The position numbers and the translations under genes are program-made. From NCBI GenBank assembly GCA_945878405.1, contig CAMCTJ010000001.1, positions 222,708 to 286,707 on the forward strand: a DNA stretch of 64,000 nucleotides, read 5' to 3'. How positions within the stretch are numbered: the first letter of the stretch is position 1; each line of letters begins with the position of its first letter. The notes under the pieces were generated by a model. That model worked only from the letters and a program-made list of their open reading frames with translations. It did no database searches and had not been told where the DNA came from. This document shows, piece after piece, positions 8,044-16,844 of the stretch. Source of the DNA: Bdellovibrio sp. ZAP7. Lineage in GTDB: Bacteria > Bdellovibrionota > FAC87 > UBA2466.

Positions 8044-9513
8044 GGCCTTGATAGCCTTGTCCCATTTTTGGATCTTTTCTTTTCGTTCTTTGGCAGACAT
8101 TTGAGGCTTAAAAGTCTTATCTGTTTTCCACTTTTTAGTAATTTCTTCTAAATCACTCCAAAACCCGATCCCCAAACCAGCCTGTAAAGCTGCTCCGAGG
8201 GCAGTCGTCTCAATGACTTGAGATCGAATCACTGGAACCTGAGAAAGATCGGCTTGAAACTGCATCAAAAAGCTATTTTCAGAAGCTCCCCCATCGACTT
8301 TGAGAGGCGAAAGCTTTCTCTGAGAATCCATTTTCATTGCGGCCAAAAGTTCGTTTACCTGAAAGGCAACGCCTTCCAAGGTCGCTCGAGCGATGTGCGC
8401 AGGAGAGGTTCCCCGAGTGAGGCCAGTGAGGAGGCCTGTGGCTCCGGGAATCCAGTGAGGGGCCCCCATTCCAGAAAGCGCCGGGACAAAAAGAACGCCT
8501 GCGCTGTCAGATACGGAGAGAGCTAGCTCCTCAACTTCTTGGGAGGCACTTAAAAGACCAAGACCCTCTTTGAGCCACTGGACTGCCGCACCGGCAATAA
8601 AGGCACTACCCTCTAATCCATAAGTTACTTTGTCTTTTAGTTTCCAACTTACCGTGGTTAACATTCCATGCTTTGAAAACACCGGAGTAGTTCCGGTATT
8701 CACCAGTGCGAAAGCTCCAGTTCCATAAGTGCACTTGGCGCTACCCTTTTCAAAACAAGCTTGCCCAAAAAGAGCAGCCTGCTGATCGCCCGCGATCCCA
8801 GTAATCGGAATTCCATCAGGTAGAGAGCCGAAGTTTTTTGTTTTACCGTACAAAACCGCTGACGGACAAATTTCGGGAAGAATGTTTTGAGGAACCTTAA
8901 ACAGCTTTAATAAATCTTCATCCCACTCGCAGGTTTTGAGATCCATGAGGAGGGTTCTGCTGGCATTTGAGACATCTGTTTTGTGTTCTCCCGACATCCG
9001 ATAAAGCAAATATGAATCGATGGTACCAAAACAAAGTTTTCCCGAGCGGGCCAAAGCATTTAGTCCCGAATCATTTTTAAATCTCCAATGAATTTTGGTC
9101 GCACTAAAATAGGGATCCAGTAATAGACCCGTTCTCTTTTGAATCTTCTTTTCCAGCCCCTTGGACTTTAAAGTCGCACAGAAATCGGCTGTTCGCCTGT
9201 CCTGCCATACAATTGCTTTACCAACGGGAGTTCCTTGTTCGTCGCGTAACCAAAGAGCTGTGGTTTCTCGTTGATTCGTGATTCCAATTGCTGACACATC
9301 TTTGGGCGAAACTCCGGTTTTGTTTAAAAGGCGATCAATCGCATGAAGGACCGAGCTCCATATTTCTTCTAAGTCATGCTCTACCCACGACGGTTTTGGA
9401 TAATGTTGCGGAAAGTCTACCGTCTCTTTTCCCTTAACGGCGAGTTCGCGATCCACCAGGAGGGCGGTGGTCCCTGTGGTTCCTTGGTCGATAGCTAGAA
9501 TAAAAGCCGGCAT
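8026..9513 (-). CDS. glpK: Glycerol kinase
   Basis: FGGY-family kinase that phosphorylates glycerol to glycerol 3-phosphate with ATP. The N-terminal FILAIDQGTTGTTALLVD is the phosphate-binding loop, DVSAIGITNQRETT and IVWQDRR follow, and the second-domain signature is ITGIAGDQQAALFGQ, with KCTYGTGAFALVNTG after it. The late motif LKVDGGASENSFLMQFQADL is typical of glycerol kinase rather than xylulokinase. At 495 residues the length matches the family. No glycerol facilitator or glycerol-3-phosphate dehydrogenase is adjacent, so it acts as a single-gene unit here. It is convergent with radA, overlapping 18 bp. Confidence 0.95.
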   Translation of the reverse strand: MPAFILAIDQGTTGTTALLVDRELAVKGKETVDFPQHYPKPSWVEHDLEEIWSSVLHAIDRLLNKTGVSPKDVSAIGITNQRETTALWLRDEQGTPVGKAIVWQDRRTADFCATLKSKGLEKKIQKRTGLLLDPYFSATKIHWRFKNDSGLNALARSGKLCFGTIDSYLLYRMSGEHKTDVSNASRTLLMDLKTCEWDEDLLKLFKVPQNILPEICPSAVLYGKTKNFGSLPDGIPITGIAGDQQAALFGQACFEKGSAKCTYGTGAFALVNTGTTPVFSKHGMLTTVSWKLKDKVTYGLEGSAFIAGAAVQWLKEGLGLLSASQEVEELALSVSDSAGVLFVPALSGMGAPHWIPGATGLLTGLTRGTSPAHIARATLEGVAFQVNELLAAMKMDSQRKLSPLKVDGGASENSFLMQFQADLSQVPVIRSQVIETTALGAALQAGLGIGFWSDLEEITKKWKTDKTFKPQMSAKERKEKIQKWDKAIKALKVLV

Positions 9514-9556
9514 GGTGCCTCCCTAAATAAACAGTTTTCCATGTTACAATAACTAA

Positions 9557-10063
9557 ATGTCAGCCATTAAGCAGCGAGATCTTGAGCGTTTCAAAAAAAC
9601 CCGAGCAGGGCTTATTGAGTTTGCCTGCATCCTTGAGCAAGCCAATCCGAAAGTTCGAGATAAAATAATAACTGAAGTGGGAGGCCTTGATCCTAGTTTT
9701 TTGAGGACCGCGCTGAAAAAGGTGGTTTTTTTTGAAGAAATCATCTACTTGGATGAATCCATACTTGCAGAACTTTTGAGTCACGTTTCCCCCAAGCTTC
9801 TGGCCTATTCACTTTCGGGAATGCCCCCCGAGTTTAACAAAACCATTTTAGACTCTTTGGATTTTAGAAAAATGCGCCAAGTTCAGGAAGAGCAGGAAAA
9901 AATGGGGAAGACGAGCAATAGCCTGGTATTTGGCTCTCAGATCCAAATTCTTAAGATCGCTCGGGAACTGGAAGAGAAGAATAAATTTATATTTGAACTT
10001 GTGGATTGTCCCCGTTTCAACTCCCCGGGGAAACACCATCTTCGCTTGGTTGGCCCCAAATAA
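9557..10063 (+). CDS. FliG C-terminal-domain-like protein
   Basis: 168 residues that follow the layout of the C-terminal half of the flagellar switch protein FliG. FFEEIIYLDESILAELLSHVSPKLLAYSLSGMP parallels the FliG segment with the conserved phrase FED(I/L)xxLDDRSIQxxLREVDxxxLAxALKG. A helix rich in Gln/Glu/Lys and a final helix (IQILKIARELEEKNKF) follow as in FliG-C. The FliG N-terminal and most of the middle domain are missing, as is an EHPQR-type motif. It sits apart from any flagellar operon. It may be a paralogue with a non-flagellar role, or a divergent switch component; assignment rests on this one similarity. A downstream TIGR02757 gene begins within about 20 bp. Confidence 0.55.
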   Translation: MSAIKQRDLERFKKTRAGLIEFACILEQANPKVRDKIITEVGGLDPSFLRTALKKVVFFEEIIYLDESILAELLSHVSPKLLAYSLSGMPPEFNKTILDSLDFRKMRQVQEEQEKMGKTSNSLVFGSQIQILKIARELEEKNKFIFELVDCPRFNSPGKHHLRLVGPK

Positions 10064-10084
10064 ACTGGTAAGGTGCCGGCTTCT

Positions 10085-10915
10085 ATGGCACAGCTGAATC
10101 CCGACTTAGCTCTTATTTTTGAAAAAGCTTATCGAGATTTCCACTCCGTGGCACATCGAAATCAAGACCCGATTCGTCTGGTCTATCAGTATCAAGATCC
10201 AAAAGATCAGGAAGTCTCCGCCTTCTTAACTGCTCTTCTCGCTTATGGGGGAGTCACGACGATTATTTCGAGTGTTAAGAAAGTTTTGGCCCCGCTTGGA
10301 AAAAACCCGCATGCATTTCTGAAAACGGCCTCTTTAAGAGGATTGTGGAGTGGTTTCTACCACCGCTTCACAACAGGAGAAGATATCGAAATAGTGATGC
10401 AGCGGCTTCAATGTGTGCTTCGCCAGAACGACTCTATTGAAGCTTTTTTTCTAAAAGAGGGGAATCAACAGCCAATGAAGGTTCTCTTAAGTTCTTTTGT
10501 GAGAAGACTTGAAAACGAACCTTTACCTCTCTACTTGAAAAAAACAGCGGAAAAGAGATCTCGAAACTTGAAATACCTCATTTCAGATCCGGCGCGCGGA
10601 AGCGCTTGTAAAAGACTGAATTTATTTCTCCGCTGGGTCGTTCGGCCAAAGGATGGAATCGACTTGGGCCTTTGGAAACAACTTTCTCCCAAGCAGCTTA
10701 TTTTACCGGTAGATACGCATCTGCTGCAGACATTGAAGCGCTTGAAATGGACTCGGTCTGATCAAGCTACCTGGAAAGTGGCTGAACTAGCTACAGAGAA
10801 GTTACGGTTTTTTTGTCCGGAAGATCCGATCCGCTACGATTTTGCTCTCTGCCACTTATCTATGTCAGGACATTCTCTTCAAATACCTGAATCACGAGGT
10901 AAATCCCATGCGTAA
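10085..10915 (+). CDS. TIGR02757/DUF2400 family protein
   Basis: A member of the TIGR02757 (DUF2400) family, whose biochemical role is unknown. Recognisable blocks are DPIRLVYQYQDPKDQEVSAFLTALLAYG near the start, NLKYLISDPARGSACKRLNLFLRWVVRPKDGIDLGLW in the second half, and PVDTHLLQTLKRLKW near the end. The pattern resembles helix-hairpin-helix DNA glycosylase-like folds, which is inference. ATG 10085 was chosen over the in-frame GTG 10073 because AAGG lies about 9 bases upstream of the ATG. The stop overlaps the start of rlmE by 8 bases. Confidence 0.78.
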   Translation: MAQLNPDLALIFEKAYRDFHSVAHRNQDPIRLVYQYQDPKDQEVSAFLTALLAYGGVTTIISSVKKVLAPLGKNPHAFLKTASLRGLWSGFYHRFTTGEDIEIVMQRLQCVLRQNDSIEAFFLKEGNQQPMKVLLSSFVRRLENEPLPLYLKKTAEKRSRNLKYLISDPARGSACKRLNLFLRWVVRPKDGIDLGLWKQLSPKQLILPVDTHLLQTLKRLKWTRSDQATWKVAELATEKLRFFCPEDPIRYDFALCHLSMSGHSLQIPESRGKSHA

Positions 10916-11495
10916 ATGGAATGATGACCCTTTTACCAAAAAGGCCAAAAAGGAAAATTATGAAGCCCGGTCCGTATATAAACTTGAGGAGATAGATAAG
11001 AGAGAGCGCGTGATGACGGGCGTGACAAACGTGCTTGATTTAGGAGCCGCTCCGGGTTCCTGGACTCAATACTGTCTTAAAAAAATTCCAGCTCAGGGCA
11101 AAGTGATCGCTGTTGATTTAGCACCTTTAGGGTTTTCTCACCCTCAAGTCATCTTTCTTCAAGAATCGATTGAGGGATTGGATTTGGCTCCGATTATTGG
11201 AAGCGCCCAAATTGATCTCGTCTTAAGTGATATGGCTCCGAAAACGACGGGGGTTCACGATACGGATGTTGCACGCTCTTTTGATTTGGCCTCTTTAGCA
11301 CTTGAATCCGCAAAGCGTTTTCTAAAGCCGGGAGGAATTTTCATTGTAAAACTTTTTATGGGAGATTCTTTCGAAGAGTATCGAGCGCTTCTCAGATCAT
11401 CCTTTGAACAGGTCAGGATCCTTCGGCCAGAAAGCACCCGCAAACACAGCCGAGAGGTCTTTTTTGTCGCGAAGGGGTTTAAGAAGTCTCCTTGA
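10908..11495 (+). CDS. rlmE: 23S rRNA 2'-O-methyltransferase RlmE/FtsJ
   Basis: SAM-dependent enzyme that methylates the 2'-OH of U2552 in 23S rRNA during late 50S assembly. The N-terminus MRKWNDDPFTKKAKKENYEARSVYKLEEID has the typical Lys, and VLDLGAAPGSWTQYC is SAM motif I. The K-D-K-E tetrad is visible: Lys near the start, Asp in LVLSDMAP, Lys in FIVKLFMGD, Glu in REVFFVAKG. ATG 10908 is preceded by GAGG 8 bases upstream; the frame is open further back but that start fits the family length (195 residues). The 3' end overlaps the convergent Nudix gene by 17 bp. Confidence 0.93.
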   Translation: MRKWNDDPFTKKAKKENYEARSVYKLEEIDKRERVMTGVTNVLDLGAAPGSWTQYCLKKIPAQGKVIAVDLAPLGFSHPQVIFLQESIEGLDLAPIIGSAQIDLVLSDMAPKTTGVHDTDVARSFDLASLALESAKRFLKPGGIFIVKLFMGDSFEEYRALLRSSFEQVRILRPESTRKHSREVFFVAKGFKKSP

Positions 11496-12057
11496 TAATC
11501 TGACCAAGAATTTCATGAATTTGCTCCAGCATCTTAGCTGTAGCTCCCCATATCAGCTCCCCCTCCCAAGAGATTCCGATACTTTGAATCGTATAGTGTT
11601 CTTCTCGTGCTTCAACAGGCTTGAGTCCCTGCTGAAGAAGGGTTTCGATAGGCAAGAGGACTATTTTTTCGACCTCATCGGGATTTACTTGAAACTGATA
11701 GGGAGAATTTAAGATGCCAACATAGGGGACAATGGTAATAGCCCCTTTGGTCAGCACGGGGTTCAAACATCCCAGGACATGCACTTGGTCTCTAGAAATA
11801 CCCACTTCTTCTTGAGCTTCTCTCAGTGCGGTTTCTAGCCAGCCGGCATCTGTTTTTTCCCGAAAGCCCCCGGGAAAACTCATTTGTCCCTTGTGGCTTT
11901 CGACTTTCGAAGTCCGTTTCGTGAGCAAAAGGTGCCCAAGCCCGTTGTCGGTGGAGGGCAAGAACAGAACCAATACAGCTGCGCTTGTTTCGTGGGGCAG
12001 TTGAAAATCTTTCTCCGGCTCCACCCTTAACTTTTGCGCTAATTTTTTTGGCCACAT
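11479..12057 (-). CDS. Nudix hydrolase, CoA pyrophosphatase type
   Basis: Predicted hydrolase of CoA or related nucleotide diphosphates. LLLTKRTSKVESHKGQMSFPGGFRE matches the UPF0035 signature preceding the Nudix box, and the Nudix box continues as LETALREAQEEVGI, with the two-residue spacing typical of the CoA-pyrophosphatase subfamily (NudL/YeaB). The start is uncertain: MWPKKLAQKL at 12057 or Met 12066 give 193-196 residues, whereas the upstream extension (to 12174) has no ribosome-binding site and overlaps the neighbouring HIT gene start region. It is convergent with rlmE. Confidence 0.88.
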   Translation of the reverse strand: MWPKKLAQKLRVEPEKDFQLPHETSAAVLVLFLPSTDNGLGHLLLTKRTSKVESHKGQMSFPGGFREKTDAGWLETALREAQEEVGISRDQVHVLGCLNPVLTKGAITIVPYVGILNSPYQFQVNPDEVEKIVLLPIETLLQQGLKPVEAREEHYTIQSIGISWEGELIWGATAKMLEQIHEILGQIIKETS

Positions 12058-12154
12058 GGTTTGCATAGAAACGACTTCAAAGAGAATTGGCAAGTTGAGA
12101 AAACTTGAAAAGCCCCTGATTTCATCAAATAATATCCTCAAAAAGGAGCCGCCC

Positions 12155-12523
12155 ATGGGAGTTGTCCCGAACAAATCTAAGGAATGTATTTTTTGTAAAC
12201 TGATTCAGGGAACTTTGCCCAGTAAAAAAGTATATGAGAATGAACACGTGTTTGCGTTTCGAGATATCGCTCCTCAGGCTCCGGTTCATGTATTGATCAT
12301 CCCCAAAAATCATGTTGATGACGTCCTGGATATCAGGCCAGAGGACGGCGCCGTTTTTCAGCAGCTTTTCCTGGCCGCCCAACAAATCGCAGGCCAGCTT
12401 GAAATTGCCGGAAGTGGTTTTCGACTTGTTTTTAATAGCGGGGATCACGCTTGCCAAACAATCCACCATCTGCATCTTCACTTGTTAGGGGGCGCGCAGA
12501 TGGGGGGATCCATGGTGGGATAA
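12155..12523 (+). CDS. HIT family protein (HinT-like)
   Basis: Small nucleotide hydrolase of the histidine-triad family; HinT proteins hydrolyse adenosine 5'-phosphoramidates. IFCKLIQGTLPSKKVYENEHVFAFRDI is the conserved N-terminus with a Cys-x-x-Lys pattern, HVLIIPKNHVDDV follows, and the histidine triad IHHLHLHLLGG closes the protein. ATG 12155 is preceded by AAAAGGAG at normal spacing. The upstream 99 codable bases are not needed. It is divergent from the Nudix gene. About 120 aa matches the family. Confidence 0.92.
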   Translation: MGVVPNKSKECIFCKLIQGTLPSKKVYENEHVFAFRDIAPQAPVHVLIIPKNHVDDVLDIRPEDGAVFQQLFLAAQQIAGQLEIAGSGFRLVFNSGDHACQTIHHLHLHLLGGAQMGGSMVG

Positions 12524-12576
12524 AAAAGTAAACAAAACTATTTTTGCAGTAACACTGCTGCGTCATCGGAAGTCAA

Positions 12577-12603
12577 TTGACAGTATTTTTCATGTTATTT
12601 AAT
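12577..12603 (+). promoter_or_regulatory. Candidate nrdAB promoter with a palindrome over the -35
   Basis: TTGACA at 12577-12582 is a perfect -35, followed after 15 bases by TTTAAT (12598-12603, five of six matches to TATAAT). The spacer is two bases shorter than the optimum. The -35 sits inside the palindrome GTCAATTGAC (12572-12581), a plausible operator position. The element is 130 bases upstream of the nrdA ATG, with a hairpin-forming GGGC/GCCC pair (12627-12639) in the presumed leader. No NrdR-type box was found. Confidence 0.35.
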
Positions 12604-12734
12604 TTCCAATTTACGGAATTTTTTTAGGGCGTTTTGCCCAAACAAAGCATCACTTTTGAGGAAGAGTAGAAACGCTTTTTAGTAAGCGGGGGGATGTTTT
12701 ACTTTTTGTTTTCAAATTGAGGTTAAGAAGCAAC

Positions 12735-15056
12735 ATGCACGTCATCAAAAGAGATGGAAGTAGAGAAGAAGTAAAAATAGAGAAGATCCTCCATGCGGTT
12801 AATCGGGCTTGTCGCGGCATTCCAAATGTTGAGGCTCTAGATATTGCAAAACGAACGATCAGCGGACTTCACGATGGAAGCACAACCGAAGAACTAGACA
12901 ACCTTTCTATCGCGACGGCTGTCATGTTAATGGCCGAAGAACCAAACTATTCCAAAGTGGCTGCCCGAATGCTTTCAGAAAGCGTTCGAAAAGAAGTCGG
13001 GCGCGACATGGCCTTTCGGGATTATTTAAAAAGAGCTTCTGAACATGGGGCCTTAAGTGATCGAGTCCTGGGGCTTGCAACAGAAGATTTTCAAACTATC
13101 GAATATGCCATTCGCCATGAGCGAGATGATTTGTTTGAATATTTCGGCCTGAAAACTTTAGTTGATCGCTACTTATTAAGGCATCCCGAAACCAGAAAAG
13201 TAATTGAGCGGCCTCAGTGGATGTTAATGAGAGTTGCACTGGGACTTTCCGAAAATGTAGGCGAGGCAATCGAGTTCTACGACATAATCAGTCAGTTCCT
13301 GTACATGCCTTCCACGCCTACTTTATTTAATTCAGGAACCCGTCACCCTCAAATGAGCTCGTGTTATTTGCTCACCGTAGCGCAAGATAGTCTTCAAGGA
13401 ATTTATAAAACCATCACGGACTGCGCCCACTTATCGAAGTGGTCTGGCGGCCTGGGAGTCGATTGGACACCCGTTCGAGCATCCGGAGCCCTGATTAAAG
13501 GAACCAACGGCCTCAGCAATGGGATTATCCCTTTCTTAAAAGTTTTTGATTCTTCTGTTCACGCCGTAAATCAAGGCGGAAAGAGAAAAGGGGCTGCTGC
13601 AGTTTATCTGGAGCCCTGGCACGCCGATATTGAGACCTTTTTAGAGCTGAGAAACAACACAGGCGCAGAAGAACGAAGAACCCATAATTTAAATTTGGCC
13701 CTTTGGATTCCAGATCTTTTTATGCGAAGAGTGGAGAGCGATTCTGATTGGTCGCTTTTTAGTCCAGAAATGGCGCCAGCGCTCTTAAAAACCTTCGGGC
13801 CCGAATTCGATAAAGCTTACGAAAGTTATGAGCGCGAAGGAAAGGCACTTAAAAAGGTTTCTGCCCGCCAGCTTTACTCGAGAATGATGCAAACTCTGGC
13901 TGAGACAGGAAATGGTTGGATTTGTTTTAAAGACAAAGCAAATCTGCGCTGCTCGCAGACTGCGCGCCCCGGAACCATCGTTCGAAGCTCGAATTTGTGC
14001 ACTGAGATTTTGGAAGTAACGAGTTCTGAAGAAACAGCTGTTTGCAACCTCGGAAGCATCAACTTGAGTGCCTACGTCAATCAATGCAAATTTGACTTTG
14101 AAAGACTCGGGCAAGTTGTCGAAAGAGCAGTAACTTTTCTAGACCGCGTGGTAGATATCAATTTCTATCCCACGAACGAAGCCAGCAGCTCCAATAAAAA
14201 GTGGCGGCCGGTTGGATTAGGCATCATGGGACTTCAGGACTGCTTCTTCAAAATGGGTTATGTTTTCGATTCACCGGAAGCAAAGAAACTTTCAGATCAT
14301 ATTTCTGAAACTATTTACTACCACGCATTAAAAACAAGCTCCAAAATTGCAAAGCAAAAGGGCTCTTTCCCGGCATTCAAAGACTCCAGATATGCTTCGG
14401 GAGAGCTACAGGTTCAATTGGCTCAACCAAACCAGCCTTTTATGCCTGAGCTTCACTATGACTGGGATGCTCTTGCTCGAGATATTCAGCGCGACGGTCT
14501 TCGAAACAGCTTGTTAATAGCTGTGGCTCCTACTGCGACTATCGCTTCGATCGTAGGATCTTATGAGAGCATCGAACCCCAAATCTCAACTTTTTTTAAG
14601 CGAGAGACCTTGAGTGGGGAGTTTCTCAATATTAACAGATACTTGATTGATGACCTAAAACAGATGGGGCTTTGGACACCTCAAATGCGCGCTAAGATTA
14701 TCGAATCAGAAGGCTCGGTCCAAAACATTGAGGCGATTCCTTTAGAAATTCGCGCCAAATACAAAACCGTCTGGGAAGTTTCCCAAAAGACGCTCATCGA
14801 TATGGCAGCCTCTCGCTCTGCCTTTATCGACCAATCCCAGTCTTTGAACTTGTTTTTGGAAGAACCAAATATTGGGAAATTATCGTCGATGTACATGTAT
14901 GCTTGGAAGCAGGGAATCAAAACTACCTACTATCTTCGTTCGCGCGCAAAGACTAAAATTAAGAAAACGACGGTCGAAACTCCAAAGGCCGTGACTGCTG
15001 AAGAAGCCGTCGCATGTTCTTTGGAAAATCCGGAAACCTGTGAAGCTTGCACATAA
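12735..15056 (+). CDS. nrdA: Ribonucleoside-diphosphate reductase, alpha subunit
   Basis: Large catalytic subunit of class I ribonucleotide reductase, which makes deoxyribonucleotides from ribonucleoside diphosphates. The N-terminus MHVIKRDGSREEVKIEKI is the ATP-cone regulatory domain. Substrate-site motifs are SCYLLTV, SSNLCTEIL, CNLGSINLS and APTATIASI. The late TYYLRSRAKTKIKK and the terminal CEACT provide the redox-active Cys pair. ATG 12735 was chosen because it begins the ATP cone; the frame is open 18 bases further back to a TTG. 773 residues is normal. nrdB follows after 12 bases, so they form one operon. Allosteric regulation is expected from the ATP cone. Confidence 0.95.
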   Translation: MHVIKRDGSREEVKIEKILHAVNRACRGIPNVEALDIAKRTISGLHDGSTTEELDNLSIATAVMLMAEEPNYSKVAARMLSESVRKEVGRDMAFRDYLKRASEHGALSDRVLGLATEDFQTIEYAIRHERDDLFEYFGLKTLVDRYLLRHPETRKVIERPQWMLMRVALGLSENVGEAIEFYDIISQFLYMPSTPTLFNSGTRHPQMSSCYLLTVAQDSLQGIYKTITDCAHLSKWSGGLGVDWTPVRASGALIKGTNGLSNGIIPFLKVFDSSVHAVNQGGKRKGAAAVYLEPWHADIETFLELRNNTGAEERRTHNLNLALWIPDLFMRRVESDSDWSLFSPEMAPALLKTFGPEFDKAYESYEREGKALKKVSARQLYSRMMQTLAETGNGWICFKDKANLRCSQTARPGTIVRSSNLCTEILEVTSSEETAVCNLGSINLSAYVNQCKFDFERLGQVVERAVTFLDRVVDINFYPTNEASSSNKKWRPVGLGIMGLQDCFFKMGYVFDSPEAKKLSDHISETIYYHALKTSSKIAKQKGSFPAFKDSRYASGELQVQLAQPNQPFMPELHYDWDALARDIQRDGLRNSLLIAVAPTATIASIVGSYESIEPQISTFFKRETLSGEFLNINRYLIDDLKQMGLWTPQMRAKIIESEGSVQNIEAIPLEIRAKYKTVWEVSQKTLIDMAASRSAFIDQSQSLNLFLEEPNIGKLSSMYMYAWKQGIKTTYYLRSRAKTKIKKTTVETPKAVTAEEAVACSLENPETCEACT

Positions 15057-15068
15057 AGGGTAAACACC

Positions 15069-16076
15069 ATGATTCTCAACACTGAACTCAACTTGACCCT
15101 GCGGCCAATGCAGTACCCGCAGTTTTTCAAACTTTACAAAGATTCCATAAAAAATATTTGGACAACAGATGAGCTGGATTTCTCCATCGACTTCGAACAT
15201 CTCAGAGACAAGATGTCTCCAAAAGAAGCCCACCTTATTAAGCGCTTAGTTGCTTTTTTTGCAACAGCCGACAATTTGGTTGCGCATAATTTAGTTTTGA
15301 ATTTCTACAAACACATCAACAGCCCTGAATATCGAATGTTTTTGGGTAAACAGCTTTTTGACGAAATGTTGCACGTCGAAACTTACTTGCTGTTGGTAGA
15401 CAATTACCTCCCAGACCCGGTTGAGAGAAGCGAAGCTTTCGATGCCTATCGAAGTATTCCATCAGTAAAACTCAAAGCGGATTTTTGCTTTAAGTACATG
15501 GATTCGATCAACGAACTGGATAAATTAGACACCGATCAAAAGAAAAGGCAGTTTGTTCAAAACTTGATTTGCTTTGCGGCCTGTGTGGAAGGCCTCTTTT
15601 TCTTTGGTTCGTTTGCTTATGTTTATTTTTTAAGAAACAAAGGATTATTGCCAGGACTTGCCGCCGCTACAAATTGGGTTTTTCGTGATGAAACCACACA
15701 CATCGATGCTGCAATGTCAGCTATTCAAGTGATCCGAGAAGAGTATCCACATCTCTTTGATGAGCAACTGAGAAAAGCTACTGAGAACATGATCGATGAA
15801 GCGATTGAAGTAGAATTGGCTTTCTGCTCAGATGCCCTAAGCCTCGGAGTGAGCGGGATTTCACCCAACATGATGAAAGACTACCTCATGTACTGTGCTG
15901 ATAATCGGCTGGTGCAGTTAGGTTATCCGAAAAAATACTTAACCAAGAATCCATTCCCCTTCATGGTTCTTCAAGATGTGCAGTCGTTAACAAACTTCTT
16001 TGAGAAGAGAGTGACGGAATATCAGAAGGGGTTCTCGGCAACGAAACAGGCCGTGGTATTCGACGAGGCTTTCTAG
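15069..16076 (+). CDS. nrdB: Ribonucleoside-diphosphate reductase, beta subunit
   Basis: Small subunit that carries the di-iron/tyrosyl-radical cofactor for NrdA. Ligand motifs are visible: EMLHVETY has Glu and His three apart and a Tyr seven residues after the Glu, the arrangement of the radical-bearing Tyr in class Ia enzymes, and later FRDETTHIDAAMSAI provides the second ExxH-type pair. ATG 15069 has AAAGGG upstream. 335 residues is usual. The last four bases overlap the convergent bactofilin gene. Confidence 0.94.
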   Translation: MILNTELNLTLRPMQYPQFFKLYKDSIKNIWTTDELDFSIDFEHLRDKMSPKEAHLIKRLVAFFATADNLVAHNLVLNFYKHINSPEYRMFLGKQLFDEMLHVETYLLLVDNYLPDPVERSEAFDAYRSIPSVKLKADFCFKYMDSINELDKLDTDQKKRQFVQNLICFAACVEGLFFFGSFAYVYFLRNKGLLPGLAAATNWVFRDETTHIDAAMSAIQVIREEYPHLFDEQLRKATENMIDEAIEVELAFCSDALSLGVSGISPNMMKDYLMYCADNRLVQLGYPKKYLTKNPFPFMVLQDVQSLTNFFEKRVTEYQKGFSATKQAVVFDEAF

Positions 16077-16618
16077 CCAACAGCTAGGCTGGGAATAAGA
16101 AGTTCTGCACTAGGAACCGCCTCAAGTTGATTGAGGGCGCCAGATACTTTGGCCCCTTTAAGAACTGATAGTCCCTCACGATAATTGAGCTCGCCATTTA
16201 GTTTCGCATTGGAACCAATTTCAATATCAGTCGCTTCTATTTTTCCAGAAAACTCGCCATCGACGTAACACTTTCCACCCGCGACAACTGAGCCCCCAAC
16301 AAACTTCCCGGTAATATGAACATCTCCTCCAGCCGAGATATTTCCCTCAATCATTTCACCTTCGACTTGAACATTACCGCTCAGGGTTTCTATATTCCCT
16401 CTGCAACTTCCTTTAATACAAACACTAGAGCTATCTCGTGCAGTGATGTTTCCTAGGATTTCGCCACTGAGTTCCAGATCACAGGTAACTAAAATATCCC
16501 CCTTGAGCCGGCTACCTTTTAGAATGGAATTGATTTTCTTTGGAGTTGGAGAGACTCTCAAAATGGGCTCGACTGTCACTGCTGTTTTGACCTCGTTTTT
16601 TTTGTTAAAAAAAGACAT
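16073..16618 (-). CDS. Bactofilin
   Basis: Cytoskeletal beta-helical protein of the bactofilin (DUF583) family, which forms filaments involved in wall placement and cell shape. After a Lys-rich N-terminus (residues 1-28), the core shows the repeated hydrophobic/Gly pattern of a right-handed beta-helix: SRLKGDILVTCDLELSGEILGNITA, then CIKGSCRGNIETLSGNVQVEGEMIEGNISAGGDVHITG. No transmembrane segment is present. It is convergent with nrdB and has no operon partner here, so its link to the wall genes 16 kb away is only thematic. Confidence 0.9.
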   Translation of the reverse strand: MSFFNKKNEVKTAVTVEPILRVSPTPKKINSILKGSRLKGDILVTCDLELSGEILGNITARDSSSVCIKGSCRGNIETLSGNVQVEGEMIEGNISAGGDVHITGKFVGGSVVAGGKCYVDGEFSGKIEATDIEIGSNAKLNGELNYREGLSVLKGAKVSGALNQLEAVPSAELLIPSLAVG

Positions 16619-16844
16619 GGGTTCCCTACCTTTTCTCCTTCCTAAATCGGCAGTTTTGATTCCTAACTTGACCCGTTCTCAACACGCCGTGCTGTAAACG
16701 AACGTGCCGCTTACCTGCCTTTTTTTGGCGTGGTCTTAGGGAATACGGGACTTCTTGCGGAAAACTTAGGCCCTGAACTTGGCACCTGCTTGCAAATAAC
16801 AAGTCGAAACGCGAATGGCTTCGGCGTGGAGCGTGTGCGGAATT

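Noticed and set aside
12627..12639. GGGC-GTTTT-GCCC hairpin in the nrdA leader region
   Set aside because: It is not followed by a T run on either strand, so it is not a terminator; only a short stem remains.
16780..16795. Sigma-54-like element TTGGCAC...TTGC before the lipoprotein gene
   Set aside because: GG and GC are separated by 9 bases instead of the required 10, and no regulator site was found; treated as chance.
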